The position numbers were made by a program, and so were the translations under genes. From an uncultured Lacinutrix sp. (GTDB taxonomy: Bacteria; Bacteroidota; Bacteroidia; Flavobacteriales; Flavobacteriaceae), in contig NZ_CANMSJ010000002.1 of assembly GCF_947500605.1 (NCBI RefSeq), forward strand, positions 1-64,000: a stretch of 64,000 nucleotides of DNA, written 5' to 3'. Within the stretch, counting starts at the first letter, position 1, and each line of letters starts with the position of its first letter. The notes beneath the pieces were generated by a model that made no database searches, was not told the origin of the DNA, and saw only the letters and a list, made by a program, of their open reading frames with translations. Below are positions 8,842 to 16,883 of the stretch, piece after piece.

Positions 8842-10083
8842 TTATTCTTCTCTTAAAGCATCAATTGGTTTTATACTTGTAGCTTTAAACGCAGGTATTA
8901 ATCCAATTAATGTTCCTAAAACTATTAAAATTACAAGTGCTATAAACACAATACTAATGGAAACAGATGCATTAACCAACATTGCCTCATCGCCTTGACC
9001 ATATAAAGCATCTAAAAGCATAAGCAAAGACCCTCCACTTATTATACCTAATAATCCTGCTATTAAAGTAATAAATACAGCTTCTAAAACCACTTGTCTT
9101 TTTATCTCGAATGGTGTTGCACCAAGTGCACGGCGCACTCCTATTTCTTTAGTTCTTTCTTTTACAGTAATAAGTAAAATATTACCAATAGCAAATACAC
9201 CTGCAATAAGTGTAGCAATACCAACAAACCAAGTTAGAAACTGCATACCTGTTAAAAAGCCTGTGATTTTAGCAAACTCTTTTCCTAAGTTAAAGCTACC
9301 AAAGGCACGATTATCTTCAGGATGTACTTTATTTAAGTTTCTTAAAATAAGTTTAGCATCGGTTTCTATTTGCGAAATATCGTATTCTGGTTTTCCGGTA
9401 ATCATCATCCAACCAATATTTTCACCCATATTATATATTTGCTGAAAGGTTGTAAATGGAATATGAATATCGCTTGACGGTCCCATGTTTGCATTTCCAG
9501 TTTCAAACATACCAACCACTTTAAAATTCATGCCGTTGAGCTGAATGTATTCACCTATCATTTCGGCATCTTTTTCGAAAAGTTGTTTATATATTTCTTC
9601 TGAAATAACAACTACTTTTCTATTCTCATCAATATCTGTCTGATTGATAAAACGTCCTTGAATCATTTTCTTTTTCTGAACCTGATCTAACAAAGGATAA
9701 TCTCCATTTACACCAAAATTTCCAGACAAGAAATTATGCACAACCAAAGCCTGACTCTGGTTTCTTGGCACAACAAACTCGATACCTTCTACGTTTTCCT
9801 CTATCTTTTTAGCATCACTTATTTTAAGTTGCACTTGTCTACCTTCCTGAAAGCCTTTAAATGGCTTACTAGTACTCTGCGCCCATACAAATACACTATT
9901 GGTAGCAAAACTTCCAAATAATCTATTAAATGAATTTTCGATACCACGTGCCGAACCTAATAGACCGATAAGTAATAAAATTCCCCACCAAACACCAACC
10001 ATAGTTAATGCAGTACGTAGTTTGTTTTTGGTTAAACTATCGTAGACTTCTTGCCACGTATCTCTTTCAAATAAAAATTTCAT
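8842..10083 (-). CDS. MacB/FtsX-type ABC transporter permease (second of pair)
   Basis: This 413-residue permease begins with an amphipathic segment and TM1 (about 18-42), followed by a large periplasmic MacB-type domain (about 45-275). Three C-terminal helices form the FtsX domain. The conserved coupling segment reads KERTKEIGVRRALGATPFEI at about 310, where the permease contacts the ATPase. It is a paralogue of the gene immediately upstream, sharing the same layout and the C-terminal pattern ATSIKPIDALREE versus ASRIKPIVALRDD. The two probably form a heterodimer driven by the ATPase at 11364-12065. The ATPase domain that is fused in Escherichia coli MacB is a separate protein here. Confidence 0.88.
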   Translation of the reverse strand: MKFLFERDTWQEVYDSLTKNKLRTALTMVGVWWGILLLIGLLGSARGIENSFNRLFGSFATNSVFVWAQSTSKPFKGFQEGRQVQLKISDAKKIEENVEGIEFVVPRNQSQALVVHNFLSGNFGVNGDYPLLDQVQKKKMIQGRFINQTDIDENRKVVVISEEIYKQLFEKDAEMIGEYIQLNGMNFKVVGMFETGNANMGPSSDIHIPFTTFQQIYNMGENIGWMMITGKPEYDISQIETDAKLILRNLNKVHPEDNRAFGSFNLGKEFAKITGFLTGMQFLTWFVGIATLIAGVFAIGNILLITVKERTKEIGVRRALGATPFEIKRQVVLEAVFITLIAGLLGIISGGSLLMLLDALYGQGDEAMLVNASVSISIVFIALVILIVLGTLIGLIPAFKATSIKPIDALREE

Positions 10084-10141
10084 TCGTTAATTTTTATTAA
10101 TTCAAATTGAAAACCTATTAATGTCGCTCTATTAATCATAA

Positions 10142-11371
10142 TTAATCGTCTCTAAGTGCTACAATAGGTTTAATTCTTGAAGCCTTTTTTGCTGGTAAAT
10201 ATCCTGCTATCGCACCTGCCAAAATAAGTGTAATGGCTGCACCAACTACAATACTTAAACTTACCGATGGATCTTTAATAAAATATTTCTCTAAAAACGG
10301 ACCTGCAAATTCTACAACGCCCATACCAATTACTAAACCTACAAAACCAGCAATAATAGTTACTAATATAGATTCTAATAAAATGATAGATACAATAGAT
10401 TTTGGGGAAGCGCCTAAGGCTTTACGAATACCAATTTCCTTTGTGCGTTCTTTAACAATAAAAATCATCATATTACTAATACCAACAATTCCAGCTATTA
10501 AAGTTCCAAAACCAATAACCAACACTAGAAAGCCTAAAACAAATGTAAACTGATTAATTGCTTTAGATTCGTTTGCTAGATTTCGAACGCGAATAGCACG
10601 TTGGTCGTTTTGCGATACCATAAACCTGTCTTTCATCTTTTTTGTTAGCAGGTTACTAAAACCAATAGCTGCATCAAAATTCATTTCAGGATTATAGGTT
10701 AAATTTATTTGATCGACATAATCGTTATTCCCATAAATTTGTTGTGCCGTACTTATTGGCATGTAGATTAAACGCTCTTCATTATCTCCACCATCGTCAC
10801 TAAACACACCTACTACCTTATATTGAATACCATTTAAGTTTATATACTTTCCAATAGCTGTTGTTTTTAAAAACAAATCTTCTTCTACCAAACGCCCAAT
10901 AACAACTACTTTGGTTTTGTTTTTAATGTCAGATTCGTTTACATAACGGCCGTAAGTTACTTTTGTATTCTCTAAATATTGGTGATCTGGATTAACTGCG
11001 CGAATGCTATAATTACTTTTTTCGTTTCTAAAAGTAGCTACAACATTTAAGTACACTCTTGAAGTAATGTATTGTACTTTGTCTCCAAATTCTTCTTTAA
11101 TCCAAGCTTGATCTTCATTTTTAAATTGAATACGTCGTCCTGCTTGCAAACCATTACTAGCTTTAGATGTCATACCTGATTGTACAAATATTGAATTTGA
11201 AGCATCGTCTGCAAATGCAGAATCAAATGTATTTACCAATCCATTTACAATACCAAATAATATTGCAAATAGCGAAATCGCAAATGCTACTGTAAAACCA
11301 GACAGTAAAGATCTGGTTCTATTCATATTTATACTTTGGAAAATTTCTCTCCAGAGATCTCTATCAAACAT
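10142..11371 (-). CDS. MacB/FtsX-type ABC transporter permease (first of pair)
   Basis: The 409-residue permease has TM1 at about 20-45, a periplasmic MacB-type domain and three C-terminal helices. The FtsX coupling motif KERTKEIGIRKALGASPKSI is clear at about 303-322. Its start codon overlaps the end of the ATPase gene by 8 bases (11364-11371), so the two are translationally coupled. The next gene, a paralogous permease, follows after 58 bases. In the family, such permeases do not move substrate through the membrane but use ATP-driven motion to push periplasmic substrates or lipoproteins through the partner channel. What this one exports is unknown. Confidence 0.88.
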   Translation of the reverse strand: MFDRDLWREIFQSINMNRTRSLLSGFTVAFAISLFAILFGIVNGLVNTFDSAFADDASNSIFVQSGMTSKASNGLQAGRRIQFKNEDQAWIKEEFGDKVQYITSRVYLNVVATFRNEKSNYSIRAVNPDHQYLENTKVTYGRYVNESDIKNKTKVVVIGRLVEEDLFLKTTAIGKYINLNGIQYKVVGVFSDDGGDNEERLIYMPISTAQQIYGNNDYVDQINLTYNPEMNFDAAIGFSNLLTKKMKDRFMVSQNDQRAIRVRNLANESKAINQFTFVLGFLVLVIGFGTLIAGIVGISNMMIFIVKERTKEIGIRKALGASPKSIVSIILLESILVTIIAGFVGLVIGMGVVEFAGPFLEKYFIKDPSVSLSIVVGAAITLILAGAIAGYLPAKKASRIKPIVALRDD

Positions 11372-12065
11372 ATTGCGATGCTCTTACTTGTTCTACAAAC
11401 GTATCTTCTATAATCACACCATCTTTAAGTCTTACTATTCGCTTACACATGCTTGCAATGTCCTCTTCGTGTGTTACCATTAAAATGGTTTTACCTTCAT
11501 CGTTAAGCGATTGGATAAAGTCCATAATTTCGTGAGAAGTCTTAGTATCTAATGCACCTGTTGGCTCATCGGCTAACAACAATTTTGGATCTGCTGCTAA
11601 TGCTCTTGCAATGGCAACACGTTGTTTTTGTCCACCAGATAACTCATTTGGTAAATGGTGAGCCCAATCTTTAAGTCCTACTTTTTCTAAGTGAAACAGC
11701 CCTTTTTCTATACGTTCTTTACGTTTTAGACCTTGATAATATAAAGGTAAAGCTACATTATCTAATGCGTTTTTGTAATTTATTAAGTTGAAAGACTGAA
11801 AAATAAATCCTAAAAATTTATTTCTATAAATAGCTGCCTTTTTTTCGGTAAGATTTTTAATAGGAACATTATCTAGAATGTATTCGCCTTCATCTGCTTC
11901 ATCAAGCATTCCTATTATATTAAGTAAAGTAGATTTTCCTGATCCCGAAGAACCCATAATGGCTACCATTTCTCCTGCTTCTACAGATAGGTCTATTCCT
12001 TTTAATACATGTAAACTAGAATCTCCAATTGGATAAGACTTGTGTAGCTTATTTATTTTGAGCAT
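11364..12065 (-). CDS. ABC transporter ATP-binding protein, MacB/LolD type
   Basis: A 233-residue cytoplasmic ATPase of the MacB/LolD class. The Walker A motif GSSGSGKSTL is at about residues 38-47, the signature LSGGQKQRVAIARAL at about 142-156, Walker B LLLADEPTGALD just after, and the H-loop in ILMVTHEEDI. It is the first gene of a five-gene minus-strand operon (ATPase, permease, permease, adaptor, TolC). I see no good TAnnTTTG box in the 145 bases upstream, where there is only a weak 8-bp inverted repeat (12175-12182 and 12191-12198) that may end the preceding transcript. Confidence 0.92.
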   Translation of the reverse strand: MLKINKLHKSYPIGDSSLHVLKGIDLSVEAGEMVAIMGSSGSGKSTLLNIIGMLDEADEGEYILDNVPIKNLTEKKAAIYRNKFLGFIFQSFNLINYKNALDNVALPLYYQGLKRKERIEKGLFHLEKVGLKDWAHHLPNELSGGQKQRVAIARALAADPKLLLADEPTGALDTKTSHEIMDFIQSLNDEGKTILMVTHEEDIASMCKRIVRLKDGVIIEDTFVEQVRASQYV

Positions 12066-12210
12066 AATGGTTGGTTTTTTGATTGATGTTAACTACATCA
12101 TATCCATTAGACTGCAAAGGACTTTATTTGTTACAGGAATTATCTAAAAAAAATGTTAAAACATGAAGATTTGTATTAAACAGACTAATATGTTTAATAA
12201 AAAGTAGATA

Positions 12211-12435
12211 TTACTCCTCTTTTTTAACTCTAAAATACTTCCAATAAATAGCAAAGCCAACACCAAAAACTAAAATATATGGTATTGCCATTAAATAGAT
12301 AATACCATCGTTAATACCTTTTGCTACACCTTGCCCTTCTTCGTTTTCTAAAACTGCTCGACACATAGCGCATTGTGCATTTGTTCTTATAAAAAAGAAT
12401 AAAGAGAAGAGAACAAGTAAAACTTTAGTTTTCAT
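12211..12435 (-). CDS. Small CAMCR-motif membrane protein of the oxidase cluster
   Basis: The 74-residue product has a signal-like N-terminus (KVLLVLFSLFFFIRTNA), then QCAMCRAVLENEEGQG, and one strong membrane helix (about 46-67) with a basic tail. The Cys-x-x-Cys pair at about 22-25 would face the periplasm and could bind a metal or be redox active, but this is inference. It is the last gene of the cytochrome oxidase assembly cluster, 54 bases after the DUF420 gene. I recognise it only as a small protein recurring in Bacteroidota genomes and know of no assigned function. Confidence 0.65.
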   Translation of the reverse strand: MKTKVLLVLFSLFFFIRTNAQCAMCRAVLENEEGQGVAKGINDGIIYLMAIPYILVFGVGFAIYWKYFRVKKEE

Positions 12436-12441
12436 AATTAT

Positions 12442-12467
12442 AAGATTCTTCGCTGCGCTCTGAATGA
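12442..12467 (+). repeat. Dispersed intergenic repeat, copy 1
   Basis: The 26-base core (AAGATTCTTCGCTGCGCTCT, then GAATGA) matches 23 of 26 bases of a second copy at 13101-13126. It lies just upstream of the small membrane protein gene, within what would be its leader. The GC-rich CGCTGCGC centre stands out from its AT-rich surroundings. Similar AGATTC...GAATGAC sequences are familiar to me from intergenic regions of flavobacterial genomes. Confidence 0.5.
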
Positions 12468-12489
12468 CAGCACATTTTTTAATAGTAAT

Positions 12490-13038
12490 TTATACGTAAT
12501 ACGGAGCAATCATTAAATACACAATAACACCTGTTACTGCAACATACAACCATAATGGAAATGTGATGCGTGCTATTTTTTTATGTCTTTCGAAGTTATT
12601 AGAAATTGCTCTTACATAAGTAATCAATACAAAAGGAATCACTACAACAGATAATAAGATATGTGTTATTAAAATGAAGTAATACACATATGCAATAACT
12701 CCTTCTCCACCAAATTTGGTAGAATCGCTAGTCATATGATATCCAATATATAGTAATAAAAATATTACTGATAATGTGATTGCAAATTTCATTAATCGTT
12801 CATGAAGCACTTGATTACCTTTCTTTATTGCAGACACAGCTACTAATAACACAATAGCAGTTATTCCGTTTATGGTAGCATAAATTGGAGGTAAAAATGT
12901 TAATGGCTCTACATTAAAACCAAAATCTTTAAGTTTAACACGAAATAAGATAGCTACAGCTATAGGGATAATAACAGAAAGTGCAACAATCCATTTATTA
13001 TATTTTTTTTCGTTATGTATGTTTTCTGGTGTATTCAT
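12490..13038 (-). CDS. DUF420 family membrane protein, probable cytochrome oxidase assembly factor (CtaM-like)
   Basis: A 182-residue integral membrane protein with about five helices. The DUF420 pattern is seen as LPPIYATINGITAIVLLVA, HERLMKFAITLSVIFLLLY with its conserved His, and a third His in YYFILITHILLSVVVIPFVL, followed by HKKIARITFPLWLYVAVTGV. In Bacillus and relatives a DUF420 protein (CtaM) is required for assembly of a heme-copper oxidase. Placement between sco and the small CAMCR gene in an oxidase cluster fits that role. The family is firm; the assembly role is inferred. Confidence 0.85.
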   Translation of the reverse strand: MNTPENIHNEKKYNKWIVALSVIIPIAVAILFRVKLKDFGFNVEPLTFLPPIYATINGITAIVLLVAVSAIKKGNQVLHERLMKFAITLSVIFLLLYIGYHMTSDSTKFGGEGVIAYVYYFILITHILLSVVVIPFVLITYVRAISNNFERHKKIARITFPLWLYVAVTGVIVYLMIAPYYV

Positions 13039-13100
13039 TTCTTATAGTGTTTATCATTTAGAAAAAGAAAATCACAGAAGAAGCTTTTTTTTTAAACTAA

Positions 13101-13126
13101 AAGATTCTACGCTTCGTTCTGAATGA
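13101..13126 (+). repeat. Dispersed intergenic repeat, copy 2
   Basis: Second copy of the element at 12442-12467, 23 of 26 bases identical (AAGATTCTACGCTTCGTTCT, then GAATGA). It lies between the sco and DUF420 genes, 63 bases upstream of the DUF420 start. The two copies have the same orientation and both lie in intergenic DNA of the oxidase cluster. Confidence 0.5.
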
Positions 13127-13139
13127 GAAATTGTGATTT

Positions 13140-13883
13140 TTACTCGTTTAGTAACTTCTTAATATCTTCTTTAAGCATTGTAATTTCCTGCTCATTACCA
13201 TCTTCGTCCATTTTCTCTTGCTCGCTAATAATACCTTTATAAAATATTTTAGGATTACCAAAACCATCTAATCTAGAACGAATAAATCCATTCTTATCTA
13301 TTAAAGCAAAATCACCAGAATGTTCGAAACCAACTTCATCGTCTTCTACTTTACCTACAAAAATATTAAAACCAACGTTCGCTAATTTATATATTTCGGT
13401 TTCATCTCCTGTCATTAAATTCCAATTAGGATTTGTAATACCATACTTAGCAGCATAAGCTTTCAAAATTTCTGGAGTATCTAATTCTGGAGTAATTGAA
13501 AAAGAAGCCACACCAAAATCCTTATCCATTTTATAAGTATCTTGAATCTCTACTAAGTTTCTATTCATTCTTGGACAAATAGTTGGGCATGTTGTAAAAA
13601 AGAACTCTACAACATATACTTTACCTTTATAATCCTCTTGTGTTATTGTTTTACCATCTTGATTTATAAAACTAAAAGCAGGTACTTTTTTAGGCTTCCC
13701 GTTTATTTCAATAAAAGCAAGTTCTCCTTTGTCTTCAAAGTTATTGTCTTGCCCAACACTTATTCTATCGTTTCTTGTGATGTCGTTATTTTTTATTCTA
13801 TCAACAATTTTTGGAACGAATAATATTCCAAATAATAAAATAATAAAAGCGATGCCTATGTATGAGTAATTGTTCTTTTTCAT
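13140..13883 (-). CDS. SCO1/SenC family copper chaperone for cytochrome oxidase
   Basis: The 247-residue protein has one N-terminal membrane anchor (about 8-24) and a periplasmic thioredoxin fold. The copper-binding pair is present in FFFTTCPTICPRMNRN as Cys99 and Cys103, and the distal ligand His lies in VGFEHSGDFALIDKNG near residue 192. These are the three Sco1 ligands that deliver copper to the CuA site of oxidase subunit II. The gene lies 41 bases after the Sco-like gene without cysteines and before DUF420, in an oxidase assembly cluster. The highly charged C-terminal tail (about 215-247) is longer than in most Sco proteins. Confidence 0.93.
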   Translation of the reverse strand: MKKNNYSYIGIAFIILLFGILFVPKIVDRIKNNDITRNDRISVGQDNNFEDKGELAFIEINGKPKKVPAFSFINQDGKTITQEDYKGKVYVVEFFFTTCPTICPRMNRNLVEIQDTYKMDKDFGVASFSITPELDTPEILKAYAAKYGITNPNWNLMTGDETEIYKLANVGFNIFVGKVEDDEVGFEHSGDFALIDKNGFIRSRLDGFGNPKIFYKGIISEQEKMDEDGNEQEITMLKEDIKKLLNE

Positions 13884-13924
13884 TTTAATTGAATTAAAAC
13901 TCTTCGACTAAACAAGAGTAACTA

Positions 13925-14641
13925 TTATTTATCTGGGTTTAAATCTTTAGCTCTTCGGTTTGAAGAATCTATTTTATTTCTTCCAGATTTTCTATATTCT
14001 TCTAATAGCACGCGCATATCTTCGGCTGCTAATTTGTTTTTTATTATTGCAACCTTAGAACAGTCATAAGCCGTTAGAGGATAGACTTGAGTTTCTTTCT
14101 CAATCTCTATTTTTGTTCTATTGTCCAATCTTCCGCGTTGATTTAACTCCTTATCTATAACAAACACACTAGTTGTTGCCAAGTTTTCATCTAATTGTAA
14201 ACTTGATCTTAAGCTATTAAACAACTTATTGATATCGCTATCACTTGCATAAACAAAGTGCCAATATTTATGTACACTATATTTCGTTAATTCTTGAGTT
14301 AGCCTAGCTGTTCTATCTTGAGAGTCTTTAGTTACAAGCATAACTATTTGAAAGTTCTTAAAGCCTTTAAACTTATTATAGACAAGTTCTTTAAGGTTTG
14401 AAGCTTCTACTATTCTCGATTCTGGATCGCTTCCTAAAAAGCCTAAAACTGTTATATGGTCTTTTAATAAAACATCTGAATTTGTGACTGAAGATAAATT
14501 CGAGATATCAAGCACATCTTCTTTTACAACATCTAGCACATTATAGTTGTTTGTAGCAGGATATAACATAAGTAAGAAAACAACTGGCAAGAAGAATAAT
14601 ATTACTAAAATCGAATATTTTTTAATAGCTTTTTTACTCAT
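13925..14641 (-). CDS. Membrane-anchored thioredoxin-fold protein, Sco-like but lacking the CxxxC copper motif
   Basis: The 238-residue product has an N-terminal anchor (about 8-28) followed by a soluble domain. The order HITVLGFLGSDPESRIVEAS, then FQIVMLVTKDS, then TSVFVIDKELNQRGRLD resembles the beta-alpha-beta layout of Sco and peroxiredoxin folds. At the place where Sco has CxxxC it reads GSDPES, and the only cysteine is in TAYDCSKVAI. It directly precedes the true sco gene. It is probably a redox-inactive helper of oxidase assembly; this is inference from fold pattern and neighbours. A TATTTTTG box at 14666-14673 may give it its own promoter after the oxidase terminator. Confidence 0.6.
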   Translation of the reverse strand: MSKKAIKKYSILVILFFLPVVFLLMLYPATNNYNVLDVVKEDVLDISNLSSVTNSDVLLKDHITVLGFLGSDPESRIVEASNLKELVYNKFKGFKNFQIVMLVTKDSQDRTARLTQELTKYSVHKYWHFVYASDSDINKLFNSLRSSLQLDENLATTSVFVIDKELNQRGRLDNRTKIEIEKETQVYPLTAYDCSKVAIIKNKLAAEDMRVLLEEYRKSGRNKIDSSNRRAKDLNPDK

Positions 14642-14674
14642 GATTGTTTTCTATATTTAGAATTACAAAAATAA

Positions 14675-14702
14675 AAAAGGTGGTTTAAAAAAACCACCTT
14701 TT
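14675..14702 (-). terminator. Intrinsic terminator after oxidase subunit IV
   Basis: Perfect 12-base arms (AAAAGGTGGTTT at 14675-14686 and its complement at 14691-14702) with a four-base loop. Read on the minus strand the stem is followed by a T-rich run (TTTATTTTTG), which fixes the direction. It sits 25 bases past the stop of the subunit IV gene and separates the oxidase structural genes from the assembly genes. Confidence 0.85.
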
Positions 14703-14727
14703 ACTATCTTTTAACTTATCAATTTTG

Positions 14728-15108
14728 TTAAAAATCTTTTTTAACAAATCCGTTTGAATAAACACCTTCAATATAGCCTCCTTCTTGTAAAAGTATGAAA
14801 ACTAAATAGCATATTAAAAATACGCCTGTCCATATTACCATACGTCTTAATGCTTTTACTTCATCTCTCATGTGCATAAAATCCCAAGTAATATAATATG
14901 CTTTTACTATTGTAAGAATAATAAAAATCCAGTTAAGTATTTTCATACCTAACACATTTCCCATTAATACTTCTGGTTTGTAGATACCTAAAATTACTTC
15001 GATTGCTGTTACAAACGTTAAGAATGCTAATACACCCCAAATTTTTTGAGTGTTAGACTTAAATTTCCATAACCCTCTAAATATTTCTAATTTATGCTCG
15101 TGTGCCAT
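14728..15108 (-). CDS. Cytochrome c oxidase subunit IV family protein
   Basis: The 126-residue protein has three membrane helices (about 22-40, 55-75 and 90-108), the layout of the small subunit IV of prokaryotic heme-copper oxidases. Recognisable stretches are KIWGVLAFLTFVTAIEVILG, IKAYYITWDFMHMRDE with its His and Met, and RRMVIWTGVFLICYLVFIL. It stabilises the oxidase in the inner membrane but carries no cofactor. It follows subunit III by 52 bases, a gap with only a weak hairpin at 15129-15143, and is closed by a strong terminator. Confidence 0.88.
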   Translation of the reverse strand: MAHEHKLEIFRGLWKFKSNTQKIWGVLAFLTFVTAIEVILGIYKPEVLMGNVLGMKILNWIFIILTIVKAYYITWDFMHMRDEVKALRRMVIWTGVFLICYLVFILLQEGGYIEGVYSNGFVKKDF

Positions 15109-15160
15109 TTTAATATGCTTTATATAAGTCCCTTTAGTAGGGAATGATACTATTTTTTAA

Positions 15161-16159
15161 TTATACTAAGTAGAAGAATGTGAATACAAATACCCAAACT
15201 AAATCTACAAAGTGCCAATACAATCCTACTTTCTCTACCATTTCGTAGCTCTTGCGTCTTTCGTAAGTACCAAGAATAACATTAAAGAATACAATAATAT
15301 TAAGTACAACTCCAGAGAATACGTGGAAACCGTGGAAACCTGTGATAAAGAAAAAGAAATCTGCAAATAATGGAGAACCATATTCGTTTACTTTTAAGTT
15401 AGCACCATGTACTACTGCTTTACCATCAGACTTTAATTGCTTTAAAGACTCTTCACGAGATAAAATTGTTTTATGACCGTGCTCGTTAATAATTTGATTT
15501 CTAATCAATATATTTTCGTTAGCAACTAAACCTTTATATACTTCGTCTATAGAATATTCTGGAAGAGAACCTTCACTAACAAACCATAGTCCTGACTTGC
15601 TTTCGTGTTGCGTTCTTTCACTATGTGACACTTTTGCAAAATCTGCAATAGCAACACGCTCAAATTTTTGTTCTCCATCTACAGTTTTATACTCACCAAA
15701 CTGAAGAATGTTTCCTCCATTAGTTTGTATAGCACCATATTCTCCTTTAATAAAAGTATTCCATTCCCAAGCTTGAGAACCAACAAATATAATACCACCA
15801 ATAACTGTTAAGAACATGTACCATGTTACTTTTTTCTTATTTAAGTGATGACCTGCATCTACGGCTAATACCATAGTTACAGAAGACATGATTAATACAA
15901 ACGTCATAAACGCTACATAAATCATTGGATAATTACCATGAAAGAAAGGTATGTGAGTAAAAACCTCGTCTGCTATTGGCCAAGAATCAATAAATTTAAA
16001 TCTTGAGAAACCGTAAGCAGCTAAAAATCCTGAAAATGTTAAAGCATCGGAAACGATAAAAAACCACATCATCATTTTACCATAACTGGCTTTTAGAGGA
16101 TCATTTCCGCCTCCCCAAGTTTTACCTTCTGTTCCAGTAGTTGCAACTGTAGTATTCAT
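15161..16159 (-). CDS. Cytochrome c oxidase subunit III with large loop insertion
   Basis: Heme-copper oxidase subunit III. Early helices carry MMMWFFIVSDALTFSGFLAA and YVAFMTFVLIMSSVTMVLAV; the family hallmark FFFFITGFHGFHVFSGVVLN lies at about 268-287 and the end reads YWHFVDLVWVFVFTFFYLV. Between QAWEW (about 129-133) and the FHGFH helix there is a hydrophilic insertion of about 115 residues (143-258) absent from ordinary subunit III, making the protein 332 residues. A TATTTTTG box at 16191-16198 could be a promoter element upstream. It is one of two subunit III paralogues here. Confidence 0.92.
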   Translation of the reverse strand: MNTTVATTGTEGKTWGGGNDPLKASYGKMMMWFFIVSDALTFSGFLAAYGFSRFKFIDSWPIADEVFTHIPFFHGNYPMIYVAFMTFVLIMSSVTMVLAVDAGHHLNKKKVTWYMFLTVIGGIIFVGSQAWEWNTFIKGEYGAIQTNGGNILQFGEYKTVDGEQKFERVAIADFAKVSHSERTQHESKSGLWFVSEGSLPEYSIDEVYKGLVANENILIRNQIINEHGHKTILSREESLKQLKSDGKAVVHGANLKVNEYGSPLFADFFFFITGFHGFHVFSGVVLNIIVFFNVILGTYERRKSYEMVEKVGLYWHFVDLVWVFVFTFFYLV

Positions 16160-16299
16160 ATAGTTGAGTTCGTTAATTTTAAATATGGCACAAAAATAAT
16201 CATTTTCTTCTACTAAAGAAATGTTAAACTATAATTTTTGAGCCTTGTTTTAATTGATTAGTAAATTCTGTTTGTTGTATACTCCTTTATTGTTTAATT

Positions 16300-16881
16300 C
16301 TAACCTACAAAATACATTAGTAAATACAAGAATACCCACAGTATATCAATAAAATGCCAGAATGTTCCTGCCAATTCCATACCTAACATATTATCTCCTG
16401 TATACTTTTGTTTAAAATGATTATAAATTACAACCAACAAGCAAATTAATCCAACTGCTACGTGTAGTAGGTGAAAAAACGCGATTAAAAAGATAAAAGA
16501 TGCTTTAGGATCACTAGTTTCTCCAGTGAAATAATAACCTGAGTCTACAAGGGCTTTAAAGCCTTGAAACTGAAGAAATATAAATACTGTACCTAATACA
16601 AAAGTGGTCAATAATAAAACTGAAGTTAATTGTCTGTTGTTATTTTTTAAAGCACGTTGCGCAAAAACGTAAGCAATACTACTTGCTATTATTACAAAAA
16701 CACTCACTAAAAATACTTGAGGTAAATCTAGCCCTTTAGACCAATCTGGACGTGTACGACTAATTATTACTGCACTTGTTAAACCTGCAAATGACATAAA
16801 CAATGCAATAAGGCCGAACCAAAGCATCATTTTTTTTGCGCGTTCGTTCTTTTCTTTTGATGTTCCTTGGGTTAAATCCAT
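16300..16881 (-). CDS. Cytochrome c oxidase subunit III paralogue (compact, five-helix)
   Basis: A 193-residue subunit III of the compact bacterial type with about five helices. Its first helix carries AKKMMLWFGLIALFMSFAGL, the middle SIAYVFAQRALKNNNRQ, and the C-terminal half the family pattern FLIAFFHLLHVAVGLICLLV and GTFWHFIDILWVFLYLLMYF. It starts 2 bases after the stop of cyoE, so the two are coupled, and precedes the longer subunit III gene by 140 bases. Two adjacent subunit III genes plus subunit IV and heme O synthase are a common arrangement in Bacteroidota oxidase clusters. Confidence 0.92.
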   Translation of the reverse strand: MDLTQGTSKEKNERAKKMMLWFGLIALFMSFAGLTSAVIISRTRPDWSKGLDLPQVFLVSVFVIIASSIAYVFAQRALKNNNRQLTSVLLLTTFVLGTVFIFLQFQGFKALVDSGYYFTGETSDPKASFIFLIAFFHLLHVAVGLICLLVVIYNHFKQKYTGDNMLGMELAGTFWHFIDILWVFLYLLMYFVG

Positions 16882-16883
16882 AA

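Noticed and set aside
12175-12198. 8-bp inverted repeat between the export operon and the small membrane protein gene
   Set aside because: Short, AT-only apart from two bases, and without a T-run; it could be chance in AT-rich DNA, so it is not listed as a terminator.
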